19,181 nt of DNA from Vairimorpha ceranae (lineage: Eukaryota > Microsporidia > Nosematidae), in NCBI RefSeq assembly GCF_000988165.1, contig NW_020169368.1:1-19181 (forward strand). The letters are read 5' to 3'. Position 1 is the stretch's first letter. Every line of letters begins with the position of its first letter. Made by a program: the position numbers and the translations under genes. This document shows, in pieces, positions 1-8,629 of the stretch. Under the pieces are notes generated by a model, which had not been told where the DNA came from, searched no databases, and was given only the letters and a program-made list of their open reading frames with translations.

Positions 1-151
1 AGGTCTTAGTCTCTATGACTAATGGATTTTAACTAATCCTACGGGGTTCCCTATCTTCCTACAAGCAAGGCCCTAGTGGTATGCTAGTGTGTGTCACTAA
101 TTATTTGATTTTGAGTTTTGGTGCCGGAGAAGCTTTCTAAGATGACAATAA
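1..151 (+). mobile_element. Non-LTR retroelement 3' end, copy 1 (truncated by window edge)
   Basis: This is the terminal 150 nt or so of a retroelement also present at 15772-15922 and 17741-17891, aligning by eye at roughly nine positions in ten. The block TTTTGAGTTTTGGTGCCG is identical in all three copies, and each ends in GATGA(C/T)AATAA followed within about 15 nt by a run of T. The window opens exactly at the 3' arm of a small hairpin seen whole in the other two copies, so the element continues to the left out of view. It is not possible to tell whether this copy carries the ORF-type or the structured-head type of upstream sequence. It lies about 90 bp past the UFD2 stop codon. Confidence 0.85.
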
Positions 152-237
152 TTTTTTTTTATTTTTTATTAAAATTGAAAATAATAACTTGCAATATTTA
201 AACTAAAAATTACAAAATTGATAATGTGTTTAATTCT

Positions 238-2310
238 CTAAATATTATTATTTTTGGTTTTATATTTTAACTGTATACTTTTTTTCATTTCTACATCTTC
301 CACAACCTTTGTATCATCTAAAGGCAACCTATTAAAAGGATCAACTGCATCATTTAACATTATCATATTGTATGTACTCTTATCAATTGTTACATTAGAA
401 GTTAATAACTTTACAGGGTCTTTAATAACATTAAAAGTCAATGGGTCTATAAAAGCATCATTTGCATCAAATTCTTCAGTAGCATCTTGTGTATACTGTT
501 CTAACTTTTTGATAAAAACTTTTAAATTGTCAATCTGTAAATTATTTAGCAGAAATTTATTCTCACAAATTTCTAAACCGACATTAAATAAATTTAAATC
601 GTAATACATTTCTTCTTTTGCAACAAACTTAATAAATTTAACGCTTTTAATTTCTATGTAGATTAAAAGTATATTTCTTAATAATTCTTTTGGATTAAAT
701 TTTAAACTTTCCCTAGTAATTCTAGAAAAAGGATGATCTTTTTTTGTAAAAGGATTTTTAAAAACAAGTTCACTGCATTTTGGCCCTACAATGGTTTTTA
801 AATTACAATTTAAAATTTTTACAAAAACTTCAATCAATTCATCTACAATTAAAATATCAACATTAGTATCAATAATTTTAAATAACAATCTAAAACATGT
901 TTCAATAAATATAAAGGAAGAGGAAATTTTGTTTTTCAAACGTCTTATGTCCAATGAAAGGTCTTTAAGTAGTTCTAAATTTTCATAAGAATTCTTTATA
1001 TTTGCAGTTTTCTTAAGAACTTCATTGATTTCACAAATGCCTATAAGCCCGTTACTAAGACAATATTCAAAATCACTCATAAGATAATTTATAAATTTTA
1101 TATTTTTTAAACAGATTTTTAGAGAGAAGGTTGACTTCTCTACTAATATTAAATTTACAAGATGTCTTATTTCGATTTTATGACCTTCTTTTTGTACTTT
1201 ATTGTAATAGTCAATAATGCTGTTTAATAAACTAAACTTAATAAGATCTGAGTTATGAATCAATATTCTTAAAATTTGCTGTTTAAAAATATCAAACTGA
1301 AATAAAAAAGTAAGAACACCCACATCAGGTGTAAAAAATTCGTAAATATATAAATATACCGCACCAACAGTCTTATAGTGAATAAATTGATTCAATTCAT
1401 CATCACCTTCAGTCAAAAATTCATTTTTATTTTCACAAATCATTAATCCTAAATATTCTCCAAATCTTTTTTCATCTACAATATTTTTTAGTATTTTATC
1501 AATTTCATCAGTATTTTCATCTTCCATTTTTAATAATTTCCTTTCTTCTATCATTTTAATGTAACTTATTCTAAATATTTCAATTTTACTCAAGATGACA
1601 AAATTAGTGAAAGAATCCTTGTCTTTAGATATCTTTAAATTTCTAGAAATTATAGTATCTAAAAATTTATTAATTAGTAAATTGTAATAATAAGCTTCTT
1701 TATCACTTATAACATTTCCTTTTTCGTGAAACATTTTATTCCTATCTTGATTATTTTTTATTATTTCCTTTATGCAAGAAATAAAATTTTCTTTTATTTT
1801 CAAATTATTGCATATCATTTTTTTTATGATTACATACACCAAATCAATTCGATCCTCATCTAAAACAAACCAAGGAACTGGTGACCAGAATTTAATATCA
1901 GTGAATATCTCTAAAATTTGAGGATATTCTGAAATATTTTCAAGAAAAAAATAATGTCTTTTAGAAACTAAATATTTACAAAATGGCTTATAAAAATCGG
2001 TTGATAGCGATGTTAAAAGATCTAATGAATCAAAAGACGAATGATTGACAATGTAATCAAAATGATGTTCATGCATCTCAAAAGTCTCAATTTTTTCTAT
2101 TAAAAATGATTTATGCATTTCAGAAAAATGACTTTTAAATCTTTGTAAAATTATAAGAAAAGGATCCTTTGAGATCTCTAAAAAATATACAAAAAGATTT
2201 TCACACTCTTCAATGTCAATTTTATCTCCATCGTCATAATCAAAATCTAAAGAATAAAAAAAGTCCTTTCTAGAAATTTCTTGACTGCTTGTATTTTCTT
2301 TATGTAGCAT
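238..2310 (-). CDS. UFD2: Ubiquitin conjugation factor E4, Ufd2-type U-box ligase
   Basis: The 690-residue protein ends in a U-box at about residues 619-690. It reads as a first loop (IDPLTFNVIKDPV), a central helix start (TIDKSTYN) and the diagnostic DPFNRLPL segment, which closely follows the U-box of Ufd2/UBE4. Ufd2 elongates ubiquitin chains on substrates delivered by Cdc48 and the ubiquitin-fusion-degradation pathway. Residues 1-600 are helical and divergent and fit the Ufd2 core by position and length only. Yeast Ufd2 has 961 residues, so about 270 residues are missing, mostly N-terminal, as expected in a reduced genome. The start is supported by TACCCC four bases before the ATG. On the coding strand AATAAA motifs lie within 100 bp of the stop. 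The U-box assignment is firm, the rest is inferred from architecture. Confidence 0.88.
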   Translation of the reverse strand: MLHKENTSSQEISRKDFFYSLDFDYDDGDKIDIEECENLFVYFLEISKDPFLIILQRFKSHFSEMHKSFLIEKIETFEMHEHHFDYIVNHSSFDSLDLLTSLSTDFYKPFCKYLVSKRHYFFLENISEYPQILEIFTDIKFWSPVPWFVLDEDRIDLVYVIIKKMICNNLKIKENFISCIKEIIKNNQDRNKMFHEKGNVISDKEAYYYNLLINKFLDTIISRNLKISKDKDSFTNFVILSKIEIFRISYIKMIEERKLLKMEDENTDEIDKILKNIVDEKRFGEYLGLMICENKNEFLTEGDDELNQFIHYKTVGAVYLYIYEFFTPDVGVLTFLFQFDIFKQQILRILIHNSDLIKFSLLNSIIDYYNKVQKEGHKIEIRHLVNLILVEKSTFSLKICLKNIKFINYLMSDFEYCLSNGLIGICEINEVLKKTANIKNSYENLELLKDLSLDIRRLKNKISSSFIFIETCFRLLFKIIDTNVDILIVDELIEVFVKILNCNLKTIVGPKCSELVFKNPFTKKDHPFSRITRESLKFNPKELLRNILLIYIEIKSVKFIKFVAKEEMYYDLNLFNVGLEICENKFLLNNLQIDNLKVFIKKLEQYTQDATEEFDANDAFIDPLTFNVIKDPVKLLTSNVTIDKSTYNMIMLNDAVDPFNRLPLDDTKVVEDVEMKKSIQLKYKTKNNNI

Positions 2311-2660
2311 AAAAGGGGTATAAAAATGAATTATACAATTTTAAAAGGTTTAATGTGTAACTAAAATAAAATATAAATACAAAATTTAAATATTACCTGT
2401 AAATATTTTTTTTGTTTTGAAACTATTTAGATTTTTAATATTAATATATTGTAAAGTTTACTTACAATGATTCAACATATTTTATATTGTCATTTAAATA
2501 TTGTTAATTAAATTTATTGACATTTAAAATATGAATAAAAAAATAAGTTAATAATTTTTTATGTTTAGCTGAAAGAATTTTAACATTAATTATAGCCGTA
2601 TAACACAAAATATTCATAAACTCATTTAATAATGAATATTTTAAAAGTTATCTTTTTTTT
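2311..2660. other. AT-rich spacer with one imperfect inverted repeat
   Basis: No coding potential is visible. The one structured item is an imperfect inverted repeat, 2476-2492 against 2518-2533 (CATATTTTA-TAT-TGTCA against its complement with one base less). In sequence this AT-rich it may be chance. Confidence 0.4.
2315..2320 (-). promoter_or_regulatory. CCC-like start signal of UFD2
   Basis: The coding strand reads TACCCCTTTT directly before the ATG (C-run to ATG spacing 4 nt). It fits the microsporidian CCC-like upstream box and fixes the start codon. Confidence 0.7.
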
Positions 2661-2662
2661 GT

Positions 2663-2723
2663 AAGAGGCTGAGGTGACAGTATACAAAACTTCGGTACTA
2701 ATAAGACGGTTCACCCTCTTTTT
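2663..2723 (+). ncRNA. Candidate small structured RNA ending in a T-run
   Basis: This is a GC-rich islet in an AT-rich spacer. AAGAGGCTGAG (2663-2673) can pair with TTCACCCTCTT (2710-2720), giving ten pairs with one C/C mismatch and one G-T wobble. Inside, ACTTCGGT provides a C(UUCG)G tetraloop-like apex, and AGTA/TACT can pair around it. The 3' arm runs into TTTTT (2719-2723), which could serve as a Pol III terminator, and a tRNA gene follows 144 bp downstream. GGTTCACCCT resembles a Pol III B box only partly. I do not recognise the family and saw no tRNA cloverleaf. The folding is seen by eye, while transcription is inference. Confidence 0.35.
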
Positions 2724-2866
2724 GGAAAATGAAATAAACTTAAGCAAGCAGACATTTACTATTTTTTTTATTTACATGCAAGTTTATTTATATTCACACA
2801 TGGCTTTATTATTCATGTAAATTCTACACAAGTAAGTAAACATAATACATAAAAATTGCGAATTTA

Positions 2867-2938
2867 TCCTTGTTAGTCCAGTGGTTAGGATATCGGTCTT
2901 TCACACCGGGGGCCCGGGTTCGATTCCCGGACGAGGAA
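2867..2938 (+). tRNA. tRNA-Glu (anticodon UUC)
   Basis: This is a complete 72-nt cloverleaf. The acceptor stem TCCTTGT pairs with ACGAGGA with one G-T wobble, and A2938 is the discriminator. The anticodon stem TCGGT/ACCGG closes the loop CTTTCAC, with anticodon TTC at 2900-2902. The D-arm region contains the A box TAGTCCAGTGG (2874-2884) and the T arm contains a perfect B box GGTTCGATTCC (2917-2927). There is no intron and no encoded CCA. Seven T residues (2939-2945) directly after the gene form the Pol III terminator. Confidence 0.97.
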
Positions 2939-2945
2939 TTTTTTT
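2939..2945 (+). terminator. Pol III T-run terminator of tRNA-Glu
   Basis: Seven consecutive T residues follow the discriminator base directly. Confidence 0.85.
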
Positions 2946-4206
2946 AAAATACAAAAAAAAATTTTTTAAGTTTATAAGTTTACGATTAAGAGATTTATAT
3001 ATAATAACATTGATTTTTTTGTTTTATTGAAGAAAGGTCAGTTCGTCAGATTATTTTTCCATAGCAAGTAATTTTTTTAGACTACATATACATACACCAC
3101 GATTATCTATATTACTAAATCTTCAGTCAATCTTTTGTACATTTTTGCTTTTTTTTTATTTCTAAAAGCTCCTTCACTTAGAAAACTCCTTTTTCCTCAA
3201 TGGTTAAAATATTATTATTTTACTTTTACTCATAATTATAAAAAATTGAATAAAATACATACTTTAATAAGCTTCTATAGCAAGTAAAAATTTCTAATTG
3301 CAAACATAATTAAAATCAAATACAGTGTATTGTAACTTTTTGTAAGTAAGCTAAAAATTTTTGTTTTGTAATATTATCATACTCCTTAAGAGCTGACCGA
3401 CGGTATTCAATCAAAGAATCTTTAATTACAATAAAGTATTGGTTCTTCCAGTAACTAATGAAATTCTATTATTAATTATAAAAGTATTTAAAGAAACTTT
3501 TAAATACAATATGTTCTCTATGAAAGCTTTTACTAAACACAAGTTTATATATCTTTCATTCTTAAGAAGCCGCACTATCCCGCGTAGGCACGACAGATAC
3601 TATTAGAAAAAATTCTGTTAATAAGAATATATTGTTTTAGCTAGCAAATTTCAACTAAGCGTAACTAATAATCTTTTATCATATATTTAAAAACATTGTA
3701 TTATGACTACATTTGATAAAATGTATACAATTAATAGAACAAAAAAGGTAAATATAATCAAAAAGTAATCAACATTTTAAAATTAAATAAAAAATTGTTT
3801 CGTTTTATTTAATAAAAAGAGTTACCAATTTTTCTTTATTTTTTTCTAATTAAATCAGCATTTGTATTTTATGTCTATTAAAAGAAAAGCTTCATTTGCT
3901 CACATTTTTATATTAAATTTATAAATACTTCCAAAAGTTCTTAAAACATTTTACATATTTGCTCATCATCACTTTAATAAAACATTTGTTGTAAAATACA
4001 GAACAATAAAATTGTGAGTATTCATCTTGTTTTTTTTAACTAAAAGATTAAGTTAAGAATAATTATTGATGTAACTTTTATATTGATTTTTGGCTTTTTA
4101 ATCACAAGATTAAAATTTACATTACTGATGCATAAAAAAATAATAAAATTTTCCATTTAATCTTTTGTCTAATAAAAATTTCTAAATCAGTAAAATGTAA
4201 ACTTTA
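2946..4206. other. Long AT-rich spacer without recognised genes
   Basis: No open frame with coding character was found on either strand. Two GC-richer islets stand out: 3391-3412 (AGCTGACCGACGGTATTC) and 3565-3600 (GAAGCCGCACTATCCCGCG and following bases), neither matching an RNA family I know. A perfect 10-bp hairpin with a 10-nt loop lies at 3783-3812 (TTAAATAAAA/TTTTATTTAA). Near the hydrolase start an imperfect inverted repeat pairs 4116-4129 (TTTACATTACTGAT) with 4186-4201, placing the gene's likely promoter next to a stem of about 14 bp. Confidence 0.4.
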
Positions 4207-4210
4207 GCCC
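4207..4210 (+). promoter_or_regulatory. Possible CCC-like start signal of the hydrolase gene
   Basis: TTTAGCCCTT ends 16 nt before the ATG, farther than the 3-8 nt seen at the other genes. It is the only C-run near the start, and there is no ATG between it and the chosen one. Confidence 0.45.
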
Positions 4211-4226
4211 TTCCAAATATTATCTT

Positions 4227-4964
4227 ATGAAAAAAATACCATATTTTTTTTTGTCGTTGATATGCGTTTTGACTTTACAAACTTGTTTTTTTATTTTTGT
4301 TTTTCAAAGACAATTTATGTTTAAAACGTTTTCTTACTACAAAATTCCAATTTACGAGACTTACAAAAAAATAGACCTATTTTTTATAGACAAAAAATCA
4401 GAAACTGATATTGTATTTTGCCATGGTTCTATAATATCTGGCAAGACTTATAAAAGATTACTTGATAAAATGGCAGAAAATACTGGTTGTAACGTTATAA
4501 GCTTCAATATACGAGGCATGTTCAACAAAAGAGGCGTGCCATCAGAAAAAAGTATAAAAAAAGAACTAAATGATTTAGTAGAATATTTTAAAGCGAGGAA
4601 AAATAGAAACTACATTTTTTTTGGCCAGTCTTTAGGATGTTCACTTGCTATTTATTTGAATAATCTGATACCAGGTAAATGTATACTAGAGAATCCTTTT
4701 GTTGATTATAAAAGTACAGTAAAAAAATTACCTATTTGGAAGTGGTTTACATTTCTTATTGTAGACAAATGGAAAAACAATACTTTTGGTTTAGATTCTG
4801 TTTTGTTTTTGCTATCTACAGACGATAAACTTGTTGAGAATGCCAATGGAGAACAATTAGCACTTAACTGTAAAAATGGAATTATTAGATATTTACATGG
4901 AAATACACATTTTAATAGTGCTTGTAACAATAATTATTATAAATTTATCAAAGATTTTATTTAG
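4227..4964 (+). CDS. Membrane-anchored alpha/beta hydrolase, Bem46/ABHD13-like
   Basis: The 245-residue protein begins with a hydrophobic stretch (about residues 5-27) that reads as a signal anchor, then an alpha/beta hydrolase fold. The nucleophile elbow is GQSLG with Ser135. The likely acid is Asp200 in STDDKLV and the likely base His228 in NTHFN, the usual order and spacing for the family. FCHGSIISG (64-72) supplies the oxyanion-loop HG motif. Layout and length (ABHD13 and yeast YNL320W are somewhat longer) point to the Bem46-like group, whose members are single-pass membrane proteins. The substrate is unknown for most of the family, so only serine-hydrolase activity is inferred. AATAAA occurs about 25 bp after the stop. 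The gene converges with the BAF60 gene, 69 bp away. Confidence 0.85.
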   Translation: MKKIPYFFLSLICVLTLQTCFFIFVFQRQFMFKTFSYYKIPIYETYKKIDLFFIDKKSETDIVFCHGSIISGKTYKRLLDKMAENTGCNVISFNIRGMFNKRGVPSEKSIKKELNDLVEYFKARKNRNYIFFGQSLGCSLAIYLNNLIPGKCILENPFVDYKSTVKKLPIWKWFTFLIVDKWKNNTFGLDSVLFLLSTDDKLVENANGEQLALNCKNGIIRYLHGNTHFNSACNNNYYKFIKDFI

Positions 4965-5033
4965 CTTACTTGTTCACTGCTTTAAAAAAAATAAATTAAA
5001 AACAATATATTAATTAATTTAATGTTTTTAGAA

Positions 5034-6095
5034 TTAAATTACACCTTTAAGTAAGTCATACATAATTTCTTGTACTGTGTCATCTCTAAATACATTTGTT
5101 TTATTAGAAAAATCTTCTAATTCTAAACAAATCCACTTATTAATAAAATTTATTGGAGATTCAATAAACTCTTTTATAATAGTACTACGTTTCTCTAAGT
5201 TGGTTTTAATTTTACTGACCGAATCAATTTTTCTTTCAAGCGCGTAAACACCTTTGTCATAAATTTTAGGTTGTTGATAAAGGTCATCCACTTCTAAAGG
5301 AATATCTATACAATGAAATTTATTTTCATCATTGCATATAAAATTAAACTCAATATTGTCAATAGGAAATAAATGCTCTTCTAATAATTCTGGTAGTTCA
5401 GTAAAAACAAATGAATCTATTAAAAAAACGTTTTTTAGTGCTTCGTCGCACTTAACAACATTATTTTTATCTAAAAGAGAATTTCTAGCCACATATTTGT
5501 ACAATAAACCAACTAAATTAGGTTTAGTAGAAGAAGCTACAGAAAGTAAAGAAGCTAAAGATAAACTAAGCTTGTAAATGTTGCGAGTATTTTTTAGTAC
5601 CAAAACAAGGTTTATATTTATTTTAGAACTCGGACATCTAAGTTCAAAAGATTCAATAAAAGAATCTTGATTGATCCACTCATAAACATCAACATTCTTA
5701 CAAAATGTTCCTTCTTGAACAAAACTACTACCTGGCTGTTTACATTGGGAGATATAACCACTATCTTCACTATCATATTTTTTACCAGTTTGATTTGATA
5801 GAGATATATTTTCAGTAGTAGCATCTGTAGGAATAATCTCCTCAGTAAAAATATATGTCCTCTCAATTAAATCACTAAATTTCATTATTTCTGAGTTCTT
5901 AAAATCATTAATTACCCTGGAATCAATCCTTATAAATATTTTTTCTTTAATAACATTGGTATTAATAAATAACCGTAAAGTTTTGACACATTTAATTCTT
6001 TTACGATGCTCAGCTTCGACTTGAAGTTTTTTTAATAAACAAAGTTCATTTATTTTATTTTCGATCTTTTTTAAATTTTCAAATTTCTGTGTCAT
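5034..6095 (-). CDS. SWIB-domain subunit of a SWI/SNF-type remodeller (BAF60/Snf12/Rsc6)
   Basis: The 353-residue protein has the layout of the SMARCD/BAF60 family. An N-terminal basic helix (about 22-40) leads into a strand-rich segment (KTLRLFINTNVI, 38-49). A SWIB domain covers about 172-250, with YKLSLSLASLL, KPNLVGLLYKYV and FVFTELPELLEEHLFP matching the order of BAF60 blocks. After it come the IDIPLEVDD segment (263-271) and a C-terminal helix with FIESPINFINKWICLELED (310-328), equivalent to the conserved end of BAF60. The family bridges transcription factors to the SWI/SNF or RSC nucleosome-remodelling ATPase in the nucleus. Which complex applies here cannot be told. Residues 85-140 are low-complexity and unlike the family. 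The start is set by TACCC three bases upstream. Confidence 0.87.
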   Translation of the reverse strand: MTQKFENLKKIENKINELCLLKKLQVEAEHRKRIKCVKTLRLFINTNVIKEKIFIRIDSRVINDFKNSEIMKFSDLIERTYIFTEEIIPTDATTENISLSNQTGKKYDSEDSGYISQCKQPGSSFVQEGTFCKNVDVYEWINQDSFIESFELRCPSSKININLVLVLKNTRNIYKLSLSLASLLSVASSTKPNLVGLLYKYVARNSLLDKNNVVKCDEALKNVFLIDSFVFTELPELLEEHLFPIDNIEFNFICNDENKFHCIDIPLEVDDLYQQPKIYDKGVYALERKIDSVSKIKTNLEKRSTIIKEFIESPINFINKWICLELEDFSNKTNVFRDDTVQEIMYDLLKGVI

Positions 6096-6098
6096 TAA

Positions 6099-6102
6099 GG
6101 GT
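6099..6102 (-). promoter_or_regulatory. CCC-like start signal of the BAF60 gene
   Basis: The coding strand reads TACCCTTAATG, so the C-run ends three bases before the start codon. Confidence 0.65.
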
Positions 6103-6261
6103 AAAAAAATAAAGTTAAATTTTAGTTAGTAAAAATCTAAATGTCAGTTTGAATAGGTTCTTTAGCTTAAATAAATAAGTTGATTTTTGCTGTAGTGTTA
6201 AAAAGAGTCTAAAAAGATTTAATATTTTTTATAATGTATATATACGCGAATTTATAACTAT

Positions 6262-7221
6262 CTATGAATTTATTTTTGTAACAGCATTTACAATATCATT
6301 GCATGTCGGATAAGACATTTTTTCAAGATTAAGTGCATACGGTGTAGGAATATCTTGCGCAAGAACACGCATAATTTTTATATCTTTAAATTTTTCGTAA
6401 AAGTGCGCAGCTATTTCACTCGCAATATTGAAAGTAGGATATGCAAAATCAACTATCACTAACTTTTGTGTTTTTTTGACTGATATTTCAATAGTAACAT
6501 AATCAATTGGTTTTATTGACACAAGATTAATTATCTCAATGTCGATATTTTTTTTCTCTAACAAACTGTCTGCTTTAAAAATTTCTTTAAGACTTATTGA
6601 TATTCCTAAAACTGTAACGTCAACACCATTTTTTTCAATTACTGCCTTGTCAAGTGGTTGAATATAATTATTAGACACTTCAAGGTATTTATCTTTATAT
6701 AATATTTCATTCTCAAGAAATATAACCGGGTTATTGTCTCTAATAGCGCTTTTTAAAAGTCCTTTATGATCTTTACCCGTATAAGGACAAACCACCTTAA
6801 GGCCTGGAATAGAACCATATATTGGTGCAAAATCTTGTGTGTGCTGTGCAGCGTACCCATTATTGAATCCATTTGGTCCCCTAAAAACAATTGGACATTG
6901 TATTCTTCCTCCTGACATATACAAGGTTTTCGCACAAGAATTAATAATATGGTCAATTGATTGCAAAGCAAAATTCCAAGTCATAAAATCTACTACGGGT
7001 CTTAACCCTAAATAGCTTGAACCCACAGCGAGACCTGTAAATCCCATTTCCGAAATAGGGGTATCCTTCACTCTTTGATCGCCGTATTTTTTGATCAAAT
7101 TTTTAGTAAGACCGTGAGGACCACCAGAGATGCCTACTTCTTCTCCTATTATATATACATTATGATCCATTCCCATTTCCTCATCCAATGCTTGATTTAT
7201 AAGATCGCGAATTTCTATCAT
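6262..7221 (-). CDS. PDB1: Pyruvate dehydrogenase E1 component, beta subunit
   Basis: The 319-residue protein aligns end to end with mature PDH E1 beta. Visible blocks are IGEEVGISGGPHGLTKNL (25-42), DTPISEMGFTGLAVGSSYLG, FRGPNGFNNGYAAQHTQDF with the conserved active-site-region His, SAIRDNNPVIFLENEILY, and near the C-terminus DIPTPYALNLE. With E1 alpha it binds thiamine diphosphate and decarboxylates pyruvate. The ATG starts exactly where mature enzymes start and is preceded by an in-frame TAG, so there is no mitochondrial presequence. Some microsporidia keep both E1 subunits but lack E2 and E3, so the electron acceptor is uncertain. E1 alpha is not in this window. Unlike the other genes it has no C-rich box before its ATG, which suggests different start selection or expression. 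Confidence 0.95.
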   Translation of the reverse strand: MIEIRDLINQALDEEMGMDHNVYIIGEEVGISGGPHGLTKNLIKKYGDQRVKDTPISEMGFTGLAVGSSYLGLRPVVDFMTWNFALQSIDHIINSCAKTLYMSGGRIQCPIVFRGPNGFNNGYAAQHTQDFAPIYGSIPGLKVVCPYTGKDHKGLLKSAIRDNNPVIFLENEILYKDKYLEVSNNYIQPLDKAVIEKNGVDVTVLGISISLKEIFKADSLLEKKNIDIEIINLVSIKPIDYVTIEISVKKTQKLVIVDFAYPTFNIASEIAAHFYEKFKDIKIMRVLAQDIPTPYALNLEKMSYPTCNDIVNAVTKINS

Positions 7222-7635
7222 CTAATCGTTACATTACATAATTTTATTTATATTTTACTAAACCAATAAATTTTAAAGAAATAGATTAAATTACAAATAG
7301 ACAATTTACCAATATAATATATCCATAAATAATTTAATAAAAGATAAAATTTTTTTTGGTGTATAACTAGATAGATAATCAAAAAATTAGTTAATTTATT
7401 TTTCAACAAAATATTGTTTAAATTTAAATACAGATATATTTGACGTTATAATGTTATAATATTTTAAATTTTATATCAAATATGTTGATTTTATCTTATT
7501 TGTTTGTTATTTTAATTTATTTGTATTTACTGATTGATTTATTCCTTGTTAATATCATTACGTATTTTGCAATATGTCTACTATAAAACTATAAAAAAAG
7601 ATTATTACATTCTTAATGAATTACCAATACAGTAA
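7222..7635. other. AT-rich spacer upstream of PDB1
   Basis: I saw no gene, RNA or C-rich start box here. The sequence is dominated by short A and T runs. Confidence 0.4.
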
Positions 7636-7795
7636 AAAGATTGTAGCCCTAGATCATCACAACTTTGCAAAACTATTTTCTAATTTTACCTACGGGACCG
7701 TAGAAACATGCCTCCTATCCCTAAGTATGCAAAAGTCTTATTTCGCCACTAGCCGCATTCCCAGTGATTACCCCAAATAAGTATTTAAGGTACTA
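7636..7795. ncRNA. GC-rich island, possible structured RNA gene (strand unknown)
   Basis: These 160 bp are clearly richer in G and C than the surrounding spacer and contain no open frame of note. A perfect local hairpin CTACG-GGAC-CGTAG lies at 7690-7703. On the minus strand CACT and AGTG around GGGAATGCGG could pair. Compositional islands of this kind in AT-rich parasite genomes often mark untranslated RNA genes. I compared it by eye with tRNA, SRP, RNase P, U1-U6 and U3 landmarks and found no convincing match. Confidence 0.3.
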
Positions 7796-8209
7796 TTTAT
7801 AACGTTTTAATGTTTTTAGCAGATAAAATAAAGTTAATTACATTTTGCAATATACTTTTATTGTTTTTTAGATAAATATATAGAATATTTAACCTAAATA
7901 TTGATAGAAAGGTTAGTACTAGCATATTCTTTTAGTATACTAAAAAAATTGTATCTAATTTATACTTATTATTAACTTTATATGCAAATTTAATATTTAA
8001 AAACTTGAACGAGATAAGAAAACAAAATGTTTTGAATCATTATCAATGCAATGTATTTGGGGATAAAAAATCTAATGTAATAAAACCAACCTCTAAAGCA
8101 ATTAAAACTTTTAAATTTAAAATAAACTTAACAACTATAATTGAAAAAATATTAGAATAATATACTCTTTAAATTTACCAAACTTACTTCTTGACGATGA
8201 AAACATAAG
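7796..8209. other. AT-rich spacer, nothing recognised
   Basis: No open frame with coding character, no RNA motif and no repeat longer than simple A/T runs was seen. Confidence 0.4.
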
Positions 8210-8356
8210 ATGCAAAAACAAAATATAGATTTGGCTCGTATATATAAAGTTATAAATATTAAACGTAAAAAATGTATTTACATCCGTATTAGAAAGAAAA
8301 TAAATAACAAAAAAATTAAAAAACAAGCAAAATTACTAAAAATTCAAAAAAGGTAA
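8210..8356 (+). CDS. Small basic ORF, 48 aa, doubtful gene
   Basis: An ATG-started frame encodes 48 residues, very rich in Lys, Arg and Ile (for example RKKCIYIRIRKKI). The composition recalls small ribosomal proteins, but I could not match it to eL29, eL38, eL39, eL40, eL41 or other small ones. It has no C-rich start box, and A-rich DNA readily produces Lys-rich frames, so it may not be a gene. A 10-bp inverted repeat (8385-8394 against 8415-8424, TGTCAAATAT/ATATTTGACA) follows about 30 bp after the stop and might be a 3' end signal. Confidence 0.2.
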   Translation: MQKQNIDLARIYKVINIKRKKCIYIRIRKKINNKKIKKQAKLLKIQKR

Positions 8357-8384
8357 ATAACAACTGTTATAATTTTAAATAAAA

Positions 8385-8424
8385 TGTCAAATATCTCATA
8401 TACTATTTGGTAATATATTTGACA
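8385..8424. repeat. Perfect 10-bp inverted repeat
   Basis: TGTCAAATAT and ATATTTGACA are separated by 20 nt. This is a possible RNA hairpin in an otherwise featureless spacer. The role is unknown. Confidence 0.5.
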
Positions 8425-8629
8425 AGAATAAATCTATATTTATATTTCAAAGTAAGCACTCGCTTTTATACAACAAAATATAACCTCTCTACATCAGGAA
8501 TTGTGCCCAAAATATTTATTTTTCATTTGTAAAATAAACTAACTTTATATATTTAAATTAGATAAACATAATTTTATAGTTATATTAACTAAATAAAAAA
8601 AAACAATTTTACTAATCATTTATTTAGTA

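Noticed and set aside
254..988. Plus-strand frames inside the UFD2 gene.
   Set aside because: They are antisense shadows of a gene with a recognisable U-box and start signal.
7774..7784. On the minus strand ATACTTATTTG resembles the 5' end of U1 snRNA at the edge of the GC-rich island.
   Set aside because: The two differing bases are those that pair with the splice-site G residues. No stem-loop I loop and no Sm site could be placed convincingly.
8135..8326. A 63-codon minus-strand frame rich in Phe, Ile and Leu.
   Set aside because: It is the antisense of the A-rich strand, has no start box and has the composition expected from T-rich DNA.
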